The notes: generated by a model from the sequence alone, not told the origin. Shown: positions 1 through 8,129, numbered from the stretch's first letter. The stretch is 64,000 nt of DNA from Caldicoprobacter guelmensis (GCF_016908415.1 NZ_JAFBDW010000001.1:1-64000); one strand, 5' to 3'. Numbers and translations are program-made.

Positions 1-24
1 ACTAATAGGCCGAGGGCTTGACCG
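1..24 (+). rRNA. 23S rRNA, 3' end only
   Basis: The first bases read actaataggccgagggcttg, the usual 3' terminus of firmicute 23S rRNA (helix H1 strand). The body of the gene lies before the window. About 135 bp separate it from the 5S gene and hold no tRNA. The exact last base is approximate. Confidence 0.85.
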
Positions 25-158
25 ATAGGACCTGCATTGTGCAGTTTTGAGGGTGCAAGAAGGGGATAAAGGAGGTCCCTTTGAGGGTAGGATAGAGAAG
101 GTAAGGTTAGGAAGCAGTTAAGCAAGGAAAACAAGGTGAATGAGAGAGGTAAAAAAGA

Positions 159-277
<119 letters not shown>

Positions 278-283
278 TCCAAT

Positions 284-316
284 TAAAAAGCCTGGTTTGT
301 AAGCCAGGCTTTTTTT
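284..316 (+). terminator. rRNA operon terminator
   Basis: The hairpin agcctgg/ccaggct (289-295 with 304-310) is extended by an A run on the left and a T run on the right, directly after 5S. This is a classical rho-independent terminator of the rRNA operon. Confidence 0.9.
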
Positions 317-350
317 AATTGTACAGCTTGTATTATTTTTGACCTTTTTA

Positions 351-380
351 TTGACACCAAGCTGCAACGTGTTTTATAAT
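351..380 (+). promoter_or_regulatory. sigma-A promoter of the sugar cluster
   Basis: TTGACA at 351-356 and TATAAT at 375-380 with an 18-bp spacer. It lies about 100 bp ahead of the first dehydrogenase gene and after the rRNA terminator, so it probably drives the five-gene sugar cluster. Confidence 0.8.
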
Positions 381-482
381 TAATGCAGAAGGTAAACGGT
401 TTCCTAAACTGTATGGTAAGCGACTTGGATGTCGGTGTTTATAAAATCAAGGGGATTGTCCCTGTTTTTTGGGGTGAAATAT

Positions 483-1502
483 ATGAAAAGATTAGGGGCA
501 GCCATCATAGGCTGCGGCAGTATACACGGAGTGCACGCAGATGCCATAGTGTCAAGCGAATTGAGCCGTTTGGTGAGTGTGGTTGACATAGATGAGAAAC
601 GAGCTCGGGCGTCTGCTTCAAAGTACAATTGCCGTTGGTATGTTGATTACCGTGATGTTCTCAGCGATGACCAAGTGGATGTGGTACATATCTGTACACC
701 TCATTACTTGCACGCTTCTATGGCTATTGAGGCTGTAAGGTCCGGAAAGCACGTCTTGGTTGAGAAGCCGGTTGCCATATCTGTAAGCCAGGCACAGGAG
801 ATGGCTGAGGAAAGCAAAAAGCATGGGCGCTATATAGGGGTATGCTTTCAGAACCGCTTTAATCCTGAGTCTCAAAAGGCCAAGGAGGTCATCGACAGCG
901 GTACAATTGGACAGGTCAAAGGCGTTAAGGGCATCGTAACATGGTTTAGGACCAGGGAGTATTACACCGAAAGCGGGTGGCGGGGAAGGTTTGCCACCGA
1001 AGGTGGCGGCGTGCTCATAAACCAGGCCATTCATACCCTTGACCTAATGCAGTGGCTGGGCGGGGGAGTCAAGGCTGTAAAAGGGAATGTCGCCACCAAC
1101 CTTTTGGGCGATGTGATAGAGGTGGAGGATACCGCCGACGCGCTTCTATTTTTCAAAAATGGAGCGCGGGGAATCTTTTATGCTACCAACTGCTATGTTG
1201 CCAATTCGCCGGTGGAGATCGAAATAGTCTGCGAGAAGGCAACTCTTAGGATTTACGATGGCACATTGGTGATGGAACAGGGCGGAAGCTACCAGCGTTT
1301 AGTCAGCAAGGGATCGGGTGAGACGGCATACAAGTCTTATTGGGGCAGAAGCCACGCCATTTTGATAGAGGAGTTTTATAAGGCGATATTGAGCGGCAAC
1401 CCCAGGCACATCATCTCTGTTGAAGAGGGTATGGAGTCTTTAAAGATAATCGACGGCATATATAAATCCTCTTCTACAGGGAATGTAATAAACATTAATT
1501 AG
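483..1502 (+). CDS. Gfo/Idh/MocA family sugar dehydrogenase (first copy)
   Basis: A 339-aa NAD(P)-dependent oxidoreductase. The N-terminal Rossmann fold shows a GxGxxxG-type motif at residues 10-16 and the family EKP signature at 94-96. The C-terminal half carries the usual GGGVLINQAIHTLDLMQW stretch, with the His expected in the catalytic site. Family members oxidise or epimerise sugars and inositols, often to 3-keto derivatives; the substrate here is unknown. The ATG at 483 is chosen over an in-frame upstream start because GGGGTGAA sits at 471-478. It is the first gene of a co-directional cluster with three TIM-barrel sugar isomerase-like genes and a second dehydrogenase. Confidence 0.9.
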   Translation: MKRLGAAIIGCGSIHGVHADAIVSSELSRLVSVVDIDEKRARASASKYNCRWYVDYRDVLSDDQVDVVHICTPHYLHASMAIEAVRSGKHVLVEKPVAISVSQAQEMAEESKKHGRYIGVCFQNRFNPESQKAKEVIDSGTIGQVKGVKGIVTWFRTREYYTESGWRGRFATEGGGVLINQAIHTLDLMQWLGGGVKAVKGNVATNLLGDVIEVEDTADALLFFKNGARGIFYATNCYVANSPVEIEIVCEKATLRIYDGTLVMEQGGSYQRLVSKGSGETAYKSYWGRSHAILIEEFYKAILSGNPRHIISVEEGMESLKIIDGIYKSSSTGNVININ

Positions 1503-1515
1503 GGGGGAATTTTTT

Positions 1516-2289
1516 ATGAGTAAGCCCAGAGTAGGAGCCCAGCTGTATACCATAAGGCAGTTTACCCAGACGCCTGAAGACATCGTTTCCAGCATGAAAA
1601 AGATAAAGGAGATAGGGTACAATGCCGTCCAGGTGTCAGCCTTTGGCCCTGTGGACCCGCATAAGGTCAAGGAAATAATGGATGCACAAGGGTTAACTAT
1701 TTGTGCTACCCATATAGGATACGACAGGCTCAAGGATGACCTGCAGGGGGTCATTGACCAGCACAAGCTGTGGAATTGCAAGTATGTGGGCCTTGGTGCC
1801 ATGCCGCGGCAGTACGCTCAAAGCGCCGAAGGGTATGTGAAGTTTGCCAAGGAAGCATCTGAGATTGCGCGGGTACTGGCCGATAACGGGCTTAGGTTTA
1901 TCTACCACAACCACAACTTCGAGTTTATGAAATTTAACGGGGTAACGGGCATGGAGATTCTGCTCAACGAAACCGACCCTGAAGTGTTTGACTTTGAAAT
2001 CGATACATACTGGGTGCAGGCAGGTGGTGCCAATCCCGTTGACTGGATCAGGAAGGTCAAGGGCAGGATGAAGGTGGTCCACTTCAAGGACATGGGGGTG
2101 GACAGCAACAGGCAGCAGATGATGACCGAGGTGGGCGAGGGCAATCTCAACTGGCCCGATATCATCGATGCCTGCATCGAGGTCGGTGTAGAGTGGGCGC
2201 TGGTGGAGCAGGACGTCTGCCAGAGGGACCCCTTTGAGAGCCTGGCAATAAGCCTGAACAACCTTAAGAAATTGGGACTTAATCCTTAA
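1516..2289 (+). CDS. TIM-barrel sugar phosphate isomerase/epimerase (first copy)
   Basis: A 257-aa protein of the xylose-isomerase-like TIM-barrel family (AP endonuclease family 2 fold; relatives include IolE, IolH and keto-sugar epimerases). Visible family features are the start RVGAQLYTIRQF, the HNHNFEF metal/substrate strand near residues 132-138, and the FEIDTYW and VVHFKDM strands that usually supply metal ligands. It lies 13 bp after the first dehydrogenase and is preceded by AGGGGGGAA, so it is co-transcribed. Together they suggest oxidation of a sugar followed by isomerisation, epimerisation or lyase-type cleavage. The exact reaction cannot be read from sequence. Confidence 0.85.
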   Translation: MSKPRVGAQLYTIRQFTQTPEDIVSSMKKIKEIGYNAVQVSAFGPVDPHKVKEIMDAQGLTICATHIGYDRLKDDLQGVIDQHKLWNCKYVGLGAMPRQYAQSAEGYVKFAKEASEIARVLADNGLRFIYHNHNFEFMKFNGVTGMEILLNETDPEVFDFEIDTYWVQAGGANPVDWIRKVKGRMKVVHFKDMGVDSNRQQMMTEVGEGNLNWPDIIDACIEVGVEWALVEQDVCQRDPFESLAISLNNLKKLGLNP

Positions 2290-2326
2290 GTCCTAAAATA
2301 CGATTGGTGTGGGGAGGAAGAGAAGG

Positions 2327-3187
2327 GTGAGCAAGTTCATACTTTCGGCTTTTGCAGATGAGATCGACCTAGACTTGAAGGTGCAGATGGATGTGTTGGA
2401 GCAGCACGGCATTGGGTACATAGAGATGAGGGGTGTATATGGGAAAAGCATTGTCCAGTATTCGTTGGACGAAGTGAAGGATATAAAGAGGAAGCTGGAT
2501 GAGAGGGGATTCAAGATTTCCGCCGTGGGTTCGCCTATAGGCAAGATAGGGATACTAGATGACTTTGAGCCACATCTTAAGCTCTTTAAGCACACCATCG
2601 AGATTGCAAAGATCCTAGAAACCAATTATATCAGGATGTTCAGCTTTTACATCCCTAAAGGGGATGACCCTGCAAAATACAGGGACGAGGTCCTGCGCAG
2701 GTGGGAGGAGTTCATAAAAGCCGCTCAAGGAACGGGGCTTACCCTCCTCCATGAGAATGAGAAGGACATTTATGGTGATACCGCCGAGCGCTGCCTTGAC
2801 CTTTTAAAGACGCTCAACTGCGAGTACGTAAAGTTCACATTTGACCCGGCCAATTTCGTGCAGTGCGATGTTGAGACTTATCCCCATGCATTCAATCTGC
2901 TAAAGGATTATATAGCCTACATGCACATCAAAGATGCTTTGTACAGCAACCACAGCGTGGTACCGGCAGGATATGGCGACGGCAGGGTAAAGGAGATACT
3001 TGCTGAGCTCTATAACATGGGCTATGAGGGATTTTTGTCCATAGAGCCCCATCTTGGCAACTTCGTAGGGTTTAGCCAGCTGGAGCAGGGGATGGTTGAC
3101 CCCAACCTGCCGGAAGGCGGTCCCAAGCTGTTTGGCGTTGCCGCCAGTGCCTTAAAAAAGATACTGTCAGAGATTGAGGGGAGGTAA
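2327..3187 (+). CDS. TIM-barrel sugar phosphate isomerase/epimerase (second copy)
   Basis: A 286-aa xylose-isomerase-like TIM barrel, paralogous in fold to the preceding gene. Features include the N-terminal ILSAFADEID strand, LLHENEKDIYGD and FTFDPANF in mid-protein, and MHIKDAL and SIEPHLG toward the end, which place acidic and His metal ligands at the expected strands. The GTG at 2327 is preferred to the GTG at 2309, because GGGGAGGAAG (2311-2320) is correctly spaced for it and the shorter form starts at the first barrel strand. It belongs to the same operon and is followed 6 bp later by the second dehydrogenase. Confidence 0.82.
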   Translation: MSKFILSAFADEIDLDLKVQMDVLEQHGIGYIEMRGVYGKSIVQYSLDEVKDIKRKLDERGFKISAVGSPIGKIGILDDFEPHLKLFKHTIEIAKILETNYIRMFSFYIPKGDDPAKYRDEVLRRWEEFIKAAQGTGLTLLHENEKDIYGDTAERCLDLLKTLNCEYVKFTFDPANFVQCDVETYPHAFNLLKDYIAYMHIKDALYSNHSVVPAGYGDGRVKEILAELYNMGYEGFLSIEPHLGNFVGFSQLEQGMVDPNLPEGGPKLFGVAASALKKILSEIEGR

Positions 3188-3193
3188 AAACAG

Positions 3194-4354
3194 ATGGATA
3201 AGGTGAGGATAGGCGTAGTTGGCATAGGGAACATGGGTTCGGCCCACGCCAAGTATTTGGCGGCCGGGGACATCCCGAATGCGGAGCTTACCGCTGTTTG
3301 CGATGTAAACCCCAAGAGGCTTGAGTGGGCCAAGGAAAATCTGGGACCAAATGTTAAGCTTTTTGACAATGCTGAGGCCATGTTTGAGTCGGGGACCGTG
3401 GATGGCGTCATCATCGCCACGCCGCATTATTACCATCCGCCTTTGGCCATCAGCGCATTTAAACGGGGCTTACATGTGCTCATTGAAAAGCCCGCAGGGG
3501 TTTATACAAAGCAGGTAAGGGAAATGAACGAGGTGGCTGAAAAGAGCGGTAAGGTCTTTGGCATCATGTACAACCAGAGGACCAATCCTGTCTATCAAAA
3601 GCTGAGGGACCTCATAAAGTCAGGCGAGCTGGGCGAGATAAAGCGCATCATATGGATTATCACAAACTGGTACCGTTCGCAGAGCTACTACGATTCGGGT
3701 GGTTGGCGGGCCACGTGGGCCGGTGAAGGCGGTGGCGTGCTGATCAACCAATGCCCACACAATCTTGACCTGTGGCAGTGGATCTGCGGAATGCCAAAAC
3801 GGGTACGGGCATTTTGCTACTACGGCAAATACCACGACATTGAGGTCGAAGATGATGTCACCGCTTACATGGAATATGAGAACGGCGCTACCGGCTTGTT
3901 TATAACCACCACCGGTGAAGCGCCCGGCACCAACCGCTGGGAGATTTCCGGCGATCGAGGCAAGATAGTGGTGGAGGATGGGAAGCTGACCTTCTGGCGC
4001 CTGCGCGTTTCAGAGAGGCAGTTCAACAAAGAATACAAGGGTGGTTTTGGTTCGCCAGAGTGCTGGAAGTGTGAAGTTCCCGTACACGGCGTTGAAACGG
4101 CGCACAGGGGAATTACCGCCAACTGGGTAAACGCCATATTGAAAGGCACGCCGCTTTTGGCGCCCGGCGTGGAAGGGATAAATGGCCTGACCATATCAAA
4201 TGCCATACATCTGTCCTCCTGGCTGGATGACTGGGTGGAGATTCCGTTTGATGAAGACCTTTTCTATCAAAAGCTCAAAGAAAGGATAGAGAGCTCCAGA
4301 CTTAAAAGTGATAAAAAAGAGGATAGGGTTTTGGACGTAGAAGGGACGTATTGA
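3194..4354 (+). CDS. Gfo/Idh/MocA family sugar dehydrogenase (second copy)
   Basis: A 386-aa NAD(P)-dependent dehydrogenase. The Rossmann motif GxGxxG is at residues 10-15 and the EKP signature at 98-100. The C-terminal domain contains GEGGGVLINQCPHNLDLWQW, with the conserved His-Asn. It is longer than the first copy and diverged from it, so it probably acts on a different intermediate or in the reverse, ketone-reducing direction. A strong GAGGGGAGG site lies just ahead of the ATG. Two dehydrogenases with several isomerase-like partners recall oxidation-isomerisation-reduction routes of inositol or 3-keto-glycoside metabolism; that link is inference. Confidence 0.9.
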   Translation: MDKVRIGVVGIGNMGSAHAKYLAAGDIPNAELTAVCDVNPKRLEWAKENLGPNVKLFDNAEAMFESGTVDGVIIATPHYYHPPLAISAFKRGLHVLIEKPAGVYTKQVREMNEVAEKSGKVFGIMYNQRTNPVYQKLRDLIKSGELGEIKRIIWIITNWYRSQSYYDSGGWRATWAGEGGGVLINQCPHNLDLWQWICGMPKRVRAFCYYGKYHDIEVEDDVTAYMEYENGATGLFITTTGEAPGTNRWEISGDRGKIVVEDGKLTFWRLRVSERQFNKEYKGGFGSPECWKCEVPVHGVETAHRGITANWVNAILKGTPLLAPGVEGINGLTISNAIHLSSWLDDWVEIPFDEDLFYQKLKERIESSRLKSDKKEDRVLDVEGTY

Positions 4355-4368
4355 TTATATGCGGGGTG

Positions 4369-4402
4369 GTAGACCCTCTCACATAAGAGTGGGAGGGTCT
4401 AC
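4369..4402 (+). terminator. Strong intergenic hairpin in the sugar cluster
   Basis: A 14-bp stem (4369-4382 with 4389-4402, one G-T wobble) closes a 6-nt loop between the second dehydrogenase and the next isomerase gene. No T run follows, so it may be a leaky terminator, attenuator or mRNA-stabilising processing hairpin rather than a full stop. Confidence 0.55.
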
Positions 4403-4470
4403 TATTTAAGATGCTTGGAGCATATTATTTTAAGCTTCTAAGCTGGGAAAGAGAGGAAAGGGGGAAATCT

Positions 4471-5238
4471 ATGAAGATCGGTATATGTACGGCTGTTGAG
4501 AATATAAAGAAGATGGAGGGTATAGGGTTTGACTACATAGAGCCATCGGTTGTCAGCATTGTAAAGATGAATGATGAGGAATTTGACGCTGCACTTAAAT
4601 TGGTTGAGGGCAGCAACATAAAGTGTGAAGCCTTTAATGTGCTGTTCCCCAGAGACGTGAGGCTTACCGGCTCCGGGGTTGACGAAAAGGCGATAGAGGC
4701 GTATTTGAAATCCGCCTTTTCAAAGGTGAGCCGACTGGGGGCCAAAGTGGTGGTATTCGGAAGCGGCGGGGCACGCAAGATACCCGATGGCTGGAGCAGG
4801 GAGGAAGGGTGGAAGCAGCTTGTGAGGGTTGCAAGGATAGCAGGCGATGTGGCGGCAGAGTACGGCTTGACGATTGCCATGGAGCCTTTGAACACATCGG
4901 AAACAAACATTTTAAATTCGGTGAGAGAAGGCATAGAGTTTGTCAAGGATGTCGATCACAGCCATGTAAAGCTGCTGGCCGATTTTTATCACATGCGCCG
5001 GGAAAATGAAGATATGGACATACTGCTTGACGCATCTTCTATGCTTGCACACCTTCATATAGCCAACAGCAATGGACGGGTATGTCCTCTTGATAGGGCA
5101 GAGGATGCCTATGACCTTTTCTTTAAGGGGCTGAAAGAAATTGGGTATCAAGAGCGCATAAGCATTGAGGCAGGCATCAAAGACGTTGATGAGGAGGCGC
5201 CGGTTGCTCTCGAGCTCTTGAGAGAGCTGAGCAAGTGA
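4471..5238 (+). CDS. TIM-barrel sugar phosphate isomerase/epimerase (third copy)
   Basis: A 255-aa xylose-isomerase-like TIM barrel, more diverged than the other two. Family strands include MKIGICTAVENIKKM at the start, IAMEPLNTSETN near the middle (Glu metal ligand), LLADFYHM, and LHIANSNGRVCP followed by ISIEAGIKD at the end. The ATG at 4471 is chosen because GAAAGGGGG precedes it at the right distance; an in-frame start 60 bases earlier falls just after the hairpin and has no such site. It may be expressed differently from the upstream genes because of the intervening hairpin. Confidence 0.82.
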   Translation: MKIGICTAVENIKKMEGIGFDYIEPSVVSIVKMNDEEFDAALKLVEGSNIKCEAFNVLFPRDVRLTGSGVDEKAIEAYLKSAFSKVSRLGAKVVVFGSGGARKIPDGWSREEGWKQLVRVARIAGDVAAEYGLTIAMEPLNTSETNILNSVREGIEFVKDVDHSHVKLLADFYHMRRENEDMDILLDASSMLAHLHIANSNGRVCPLDRAEDAYDLFFKGLKEIGYQERISIEAGIKDVDEEAPVALELLRELSK

Positions 5239-5256
5239 GTTTAAGGAGTGTAGACT

Positions 5257-5391
5257 ATGGATTCCAGAGAGATAGTTGCAAGCACATTAAATTACGATGC
5301 CTCTCATGCCTACATCGGATTGGAGCCTAAATGGCAGGAGTATGCCTGCGATGAGTTTGTAAAGTGCGGGCGCAGGGAAAATTACATTTGA
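5257..5391 (+). pseudogene. Truncated start of a uroporphyrinogen-decarboxylase-like gene (tentative)
   Basis: A 44-codon reading frame with ATG at 5257, preceded by AAGGAG. It begins MDSREIVASTLNYD, like the N-termini of URO-D-superfamily proteins common in sugar and methyltransferase clusters, but loses similarity after about 15 residues and stops. A terminator follows directly. I read it as a decayed 3'-deleted gene. It could instead be a genuine small protein. The family assignment rests on a short motif. Confidence 0.35.
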
Positions 5392-5421
5392 AGCTGATGA
5401 GCCACGACAGCGAAAAGCTTC

Positions 5422-5460
5422 AGGATGTCCCTGTACTTAAAAGGGGCATCCCGTTTTTTT
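5422..5460 (+). terminator. Terminator closing the sugar cluster
   Basis: The stem GGATGTCCC/GGGGCATCC (5423-5431 with 5443-5451, one wobble) is followed two bases later by TTTTTTT. It is a rho-independent terminator for the sugar operon. Confidence 0.8.
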
Positions 5461-5571
5461 GTTTATGAGATTTAATGAGAGAAACAAGAAGGAATACGGA
5501 GCAAAAACGAGAAATCATTAGATATACTCACATTAATGCTTTATATCGCTTATTTACAGCGAATATCTGCA

Positions 5572-5601
5572 TTGAATTTACCGTATGTTATGGATTATAA
5601 T
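5572..5601 (+). promoter_or_regulatory. Promoter of tRNA-Lys
   Basis: TTGAAT (5572-5577), an 18-bp spacer and TATAAT (5596-5601), 22 bp before the tRNA 5' end. Confidence 0.7.
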
Positions 5602-5623
5602 AAATCCTGCTTGATGACAAGAT

Positions 5624-5699
5624 GGGCCATTAGCTCAGTTGGTAGAGCACCTGACTCTTAATCAGGGTGTCCGGGGTTCGAGTCCCTGATGGCTCACCA
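5624..5699 (+). tRNA. tRNA-Lys (anticodon CTT)
   Basis: A 76-nt tRNA with encoded CCA. The acceptor stem GGGCCAT pairs with ATGGCTC. D arm AGCTCAGTTGGTAGAGC, anticodon stem CCTGA/TCAGG and T arm GGGGTTCGAGTCCC are all intact. The loop ctCTTaa places anticodon CTT at 5657-5659, decoding AAG. Confidence 0.97.
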
Positions 5700-5700
5700 T

Positions 5701-5737
5701 AGTACCAAGGCCAGGAAAGGTCTTGGTACTTTTTTAT
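5701..5737 (+). terminator. tRNA-Lys terminator
   Basis: A 12-bp stem from AGTACCAAGGCC to GGTCTTGGTACT with loop AGGAAA, followed by TTTTTTATTTTT, directly after the tRNA. Confidence 0.9.
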
Positions 5738-5765
5738 TTTTCCACTTTTGCAGGAGGTGTTTGGT

Positions 5766-6314
5766 ATGGACAAGTTTGAACTTAAAAAGGAACAAAGTGT
5801 TTTGATGGTCATCGACATCCAAGAACGGTTGGTGCCGGTGATGGAAAGGCGCGACCAGGTAATCCGAAATGCTCAAATTCTTATCTCTGCAGCTCAAAGG
5901 CTTGATATACCTGTCATAGTGACCGAACAGTACCCCAAAGGTCTGGGCAGGACGGTAAAGGAGCTTAGCGATATGCTTGGCGATTTTCAGGCCTTTGAGA
6001 AGCTATCTTTTTCTGCGTATATCCCCGAGGTTGCCGCACAGCTTGCCAGGCTGGGACGTAAAAAGGTGATTGTATGCGGTATGGAGACGCATGTATGCGT
6101 ATTTCAAACGGTGAGGGAGCTGCTGCAAGCCGGTTATCAAGCTTTTGTAGTTAAAGATGCGGTATGCTCGAGGACGCAGGATAATCATCAAAATGGCCTT
6201 GATTTGATGGAGGGGATGGGGGCTGTTATCACCAATACCGAGACCGTGCTCTTTGACCTTTTGAAAACGGCAGGCACGCCAGAGTTCAAGGAGCTCTCAA
6301 GGCTTATAAAATAA
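5766..6314 (+). CDS. Isochorismatase-family cysteine hydrolase
   Basis: A 182-aa cytosolic hydrolase of the isochorismatase/nicotinamidase family. The Asp-Lys-Cys triad is visible: D17 in VIDIQERL, K79 in FEKLSFSAY and C111 in GMETHVCV. Family members cleave amide or ester bonds of small molecules (nicotinamide, isochorismate, carbamoyl compounds). The YcaC/nicotinamidase-like metal motif DxHxxxH is not seen, so a general isochorismatase-like hydrolase is the safest call. The ATG at 5766 follows GCAGGAGGTG. It is a single gene after tRNA-Lys. Confidence 0.85.
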   Translation: MDKFELKKEQSVLMVIDIQERLVPVMERRDQVIRNAQILISAAQRLDIPVIVTEQYPKGLGRTVKELSDMLGDFQAFEKLSFSAYIPEVAAQLARLGRKKVIVCGMETHVCVFQTVRELLQAGYQAFVVKDAVCSRTQDNHQNGLDLMEGMGAVITNTETVLFDLLKTAGTPEFKELSRLIK

Positions 6315-6441
6315 AAAAACAAGAATTTTTGTTCCAGCATGCAGGAAAAAGTAGATGTGTATCGAAATATAAACCGTAGCCTGTGGATTAAAAAAATGGG
6401 CAAAAATTATACATTATTTATGTCTCAAAAAATAAAAAGTG

Positions 6442-6470
6442 TTGACATCTTATACCACATGTGCTATGAT
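6442..6470 (+). promoter_or_regulatory. Strong sigma-A promoter ahead of a candidate RNA
   Basis: TTGACA (6442-6447) and TATGAT (6465-6470) with the optimal 17-bp spacer. The predicted start (about 6477) falls just before a long self-complementary RNA, and no protein gene begins nearby. Confidence 0.8.
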
Positions 6471-6476
6471 TTTTAA

Positions 6477-6626
6477 CTAGAATGGACAAAATCCTGAAGG
6501 AAGGTTTTGCTGTTTCGGCGCATAACTTTCCTGACGGAGGTCATAGGGGGATGAGACGCAGCAGTTTTCTCCTTCGTTATGGAGGAGAAATGGCAGCATC
6601 ATGCTTTCCTCCAGGATTTGTCCGGC
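6477..6626 (+). ncRNA. Candidate structured RNA, family not recognised
   Basis: Directly behind the promoter, bases 6484-6502 pair with 6606-6623 (ggacaaaatcctgaagg with cctccaggatttgtcc), a stem of about 17 bp with one bulge and one mismatch. Inside it are two hairpins. One is at 6499-6531 (ggaagg..tt with aactttcc); its left arm overlaps the terminal stem, so the two helices exclude each other. The other, around 6550-6601, is gatg...ttttctcc closed by ggaggagaaa...catc. I could not match it to a known riboswitch, 6S, SRP, tmRNA or RNase P signature. No clear terminator follows. It could be an independent sRNA or the leader of the damaged polysaccharide operon. Confidence 0.5.
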
Positions 6627-6860
6627 AAACACTTCAAAAATGATTTCCCTCTCAAAAATGTACACATTCATCGTAGATAATTATAGTAGGTGACACAGAC
6701 TTGGTACATAGTACTAAAGCATCATCTTAGCAGGAATAAACGGCGATTTTTTGTGCGAAAAGGAATGCTTTATGAAAGCATAGCTTAAATGTGATTGCAT
6801 TAATAGGTGAGATAGCATTTGTGGAGCTTGATGTCATCAGTGTCAATCTTGCCGAATTGC

Positions 6861-7025
6861 TTGACCATACCCAAATCGGTGCAATTTGTGATACAGGCAG
6901 GAGCTATGGCCAAAGGGGGCGAGATATTTGTTCTTGATATGGGCGAGCCGGTCAAGATAGTGGACCTGGCCCGTGACCTCATCCGCCTGTCGGGCTTTGA
7001 GTCGGATGTGGAGATAAAGTATTGA
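6861..7025 (+). pseudogene. C-terminal fragment of a CapD-type nucleotide-sugar dehydratase/epimerase
   Basis: The frame reads LTIPKSVQFVIQAGAMAKGG, then EIFVLDMGEPVKIVDLARDL and IRLSG, which is the conserved C-terminal region of CapD/FlaA1-like polysaccharide biosynthesis dehydratases. The N-terminal Rossmann domain and catalytic motifs are missing, and the frame stops before the usual GLRPGEK motif. So both ends are lost. It is the first recognisable piece of the exopolysaccharide locus and lies 30 bp ahead of the TagO/WecA gene. The roughly 230 bp between the candidate RNA and this fragment show nothing else I recognise. Confidence 0.8.
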
Positions 7026-7055
7026 CAAGCTAATTGTTAATTGAAGGTGATACAT

Positions 7056-8129
7056 ATGAAAAATTTAGGGGCTTTTGTTATTGCATTCCTGATTTCACTA
7101 TTAGGAATGCCGTTGGTTATTAAGTTTGCCAATAAAAACGGCATTGTGGACAAACCCAACGGCAGAAAAATTCACAAAAAACCCGTTCCGCTATTAGGTG
7201 GAGCCGCTATTTTTATAGGATTTATCATTCCCTTTGTTATGTTTTCAAATATAGATTTTAAGGTTGTTAGCATAGTAGTTGCATCTGTTATACTTGTTGT
7301 GGTGGGAATGTTTGACGATATTTACGACATTAAAGCCAAGAAAAAGTTGGCCGTGCAAATACTGTGTTCCGTTTTAGTTGTGGTAGCAGGGATAAGGGTT
7401 AATATAAGTGAGTACATAACTGATAATGTGTATCTAGCTTTTCTAATTGATGGACTTATAAGCATATGTTGGATTATTGGTATAATCAATGCGGTTAACT
7501 TAATAGATGGCCTGGATGGTTTAGCGGGGGGAGTATCATTTATCGCTTCTATTGCATTTATAATTATTTTGGGGAGAGAAGGGTCAGATTATATCGGATA
7601 TATAATTGCGTTATCGCTTGCCGGTGCAATCATTGGATTTCTTCTCTACAATTTTTATCCCGCCAAAGTATTTATGGGAGATATGGGTAGTACATTCATA
7701 GGGCTTTTGTTGGCTGTATTAAGCATAATAGCTTTGGATATACCAGAAAATCCTGCTTCTATGGTGGCCCCTATAATTATTTTGGCGGTACCGATTTTCG
7801 ATACAGGCCTGGCAATATTGCGAAGAATCGCACAAAGACAGCCATTGTTTTCAGCGGATAAGAATCACCTTCATCATAGGCTCATAGCAAAAGGCTTTAG
7901 CCAGAGACAAGCAGTGTTTATAATTTACAGCTTAGCAGTGCTAGCTGCGTTGGTTGGAGTGATTGTGGATGTTAAGCGGTGGTTTTATTTTGGGGTTGTA
8001 GTGGTAGGGTTGCTTGTGGTGTTAGGGATAGTGATTAGTTTTGGTGGGTTGGTAAGAATAGAGAAATTTGTAGAAAAAATGTATAAAGAGATGGCTTCCA
8101 CCACGGAAAGGCATACATTTAATAGGTGA
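7056..8129 (+). CDS. tagO: Undecaprenyl-phosphate N-acetylglucosaminyl-1-phosphate transferase (TagO/WecA type)
   Basis: A 357-aa polytopic membrane enzyme of the MraY/WecA superfamily with about 10-11 hydrophobic segments. Signature motifs are the cytosolic NLIDGLDGLAGG stretch, VFMGDMGSTFIG, and KNHLHHRLIAKGF near residue 270, the HxHH-like site typical of WecA/TagO. It transfers a sugar-1-phosphate from UDP-sugar to undecaprenyl phosphate at the inner membrane face, the first step of teichoic-acid or exopolysaccharide assembly. ATG 7056 follows AAGGTGAT. It stands at the head of the polysaccharide cluster, which fits an initiator. Exact sugar specificity is inferred. Confidence 0.88.
   Translation: MKNLGAFVIAFLISLLGMPLVIKFANKNGIVDKPNGRKIHKKPVPLLGGAAIFIGFIIPFVMFSNIDFKVVSIVVASVILVVVGMFDDIYDIKAKKKLAVQILCSVLVVVAGIRVNISEYITDNVYLAFLIDGLISICWIIGIINAVNLIDGLDGLAGGVSFIASIAFIIILGREGSDYIGYIIALSLAGAIIGFLLYNFYPAKVFMGDMGSTFIGLLLAVLSIIALDIPENPASMVAPIIILAVPIFDTGLAILRRIAQRQPLFSADKNHLHHRLIAKGFSQRQAVFIIYSLAVLAALVGVIVDVKRWFYFGVVVVGLLVVLGIVISFGGLVRIEKFVEKMYKEMASTTERHTFNR

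Noticed and set aside
6477..6671. 64-aa minus-strand frame over the candidate RNA
   Set aside because: It has no ribosome site and lies in the paired segments of the structured RNA. Its length is explained by base composition.
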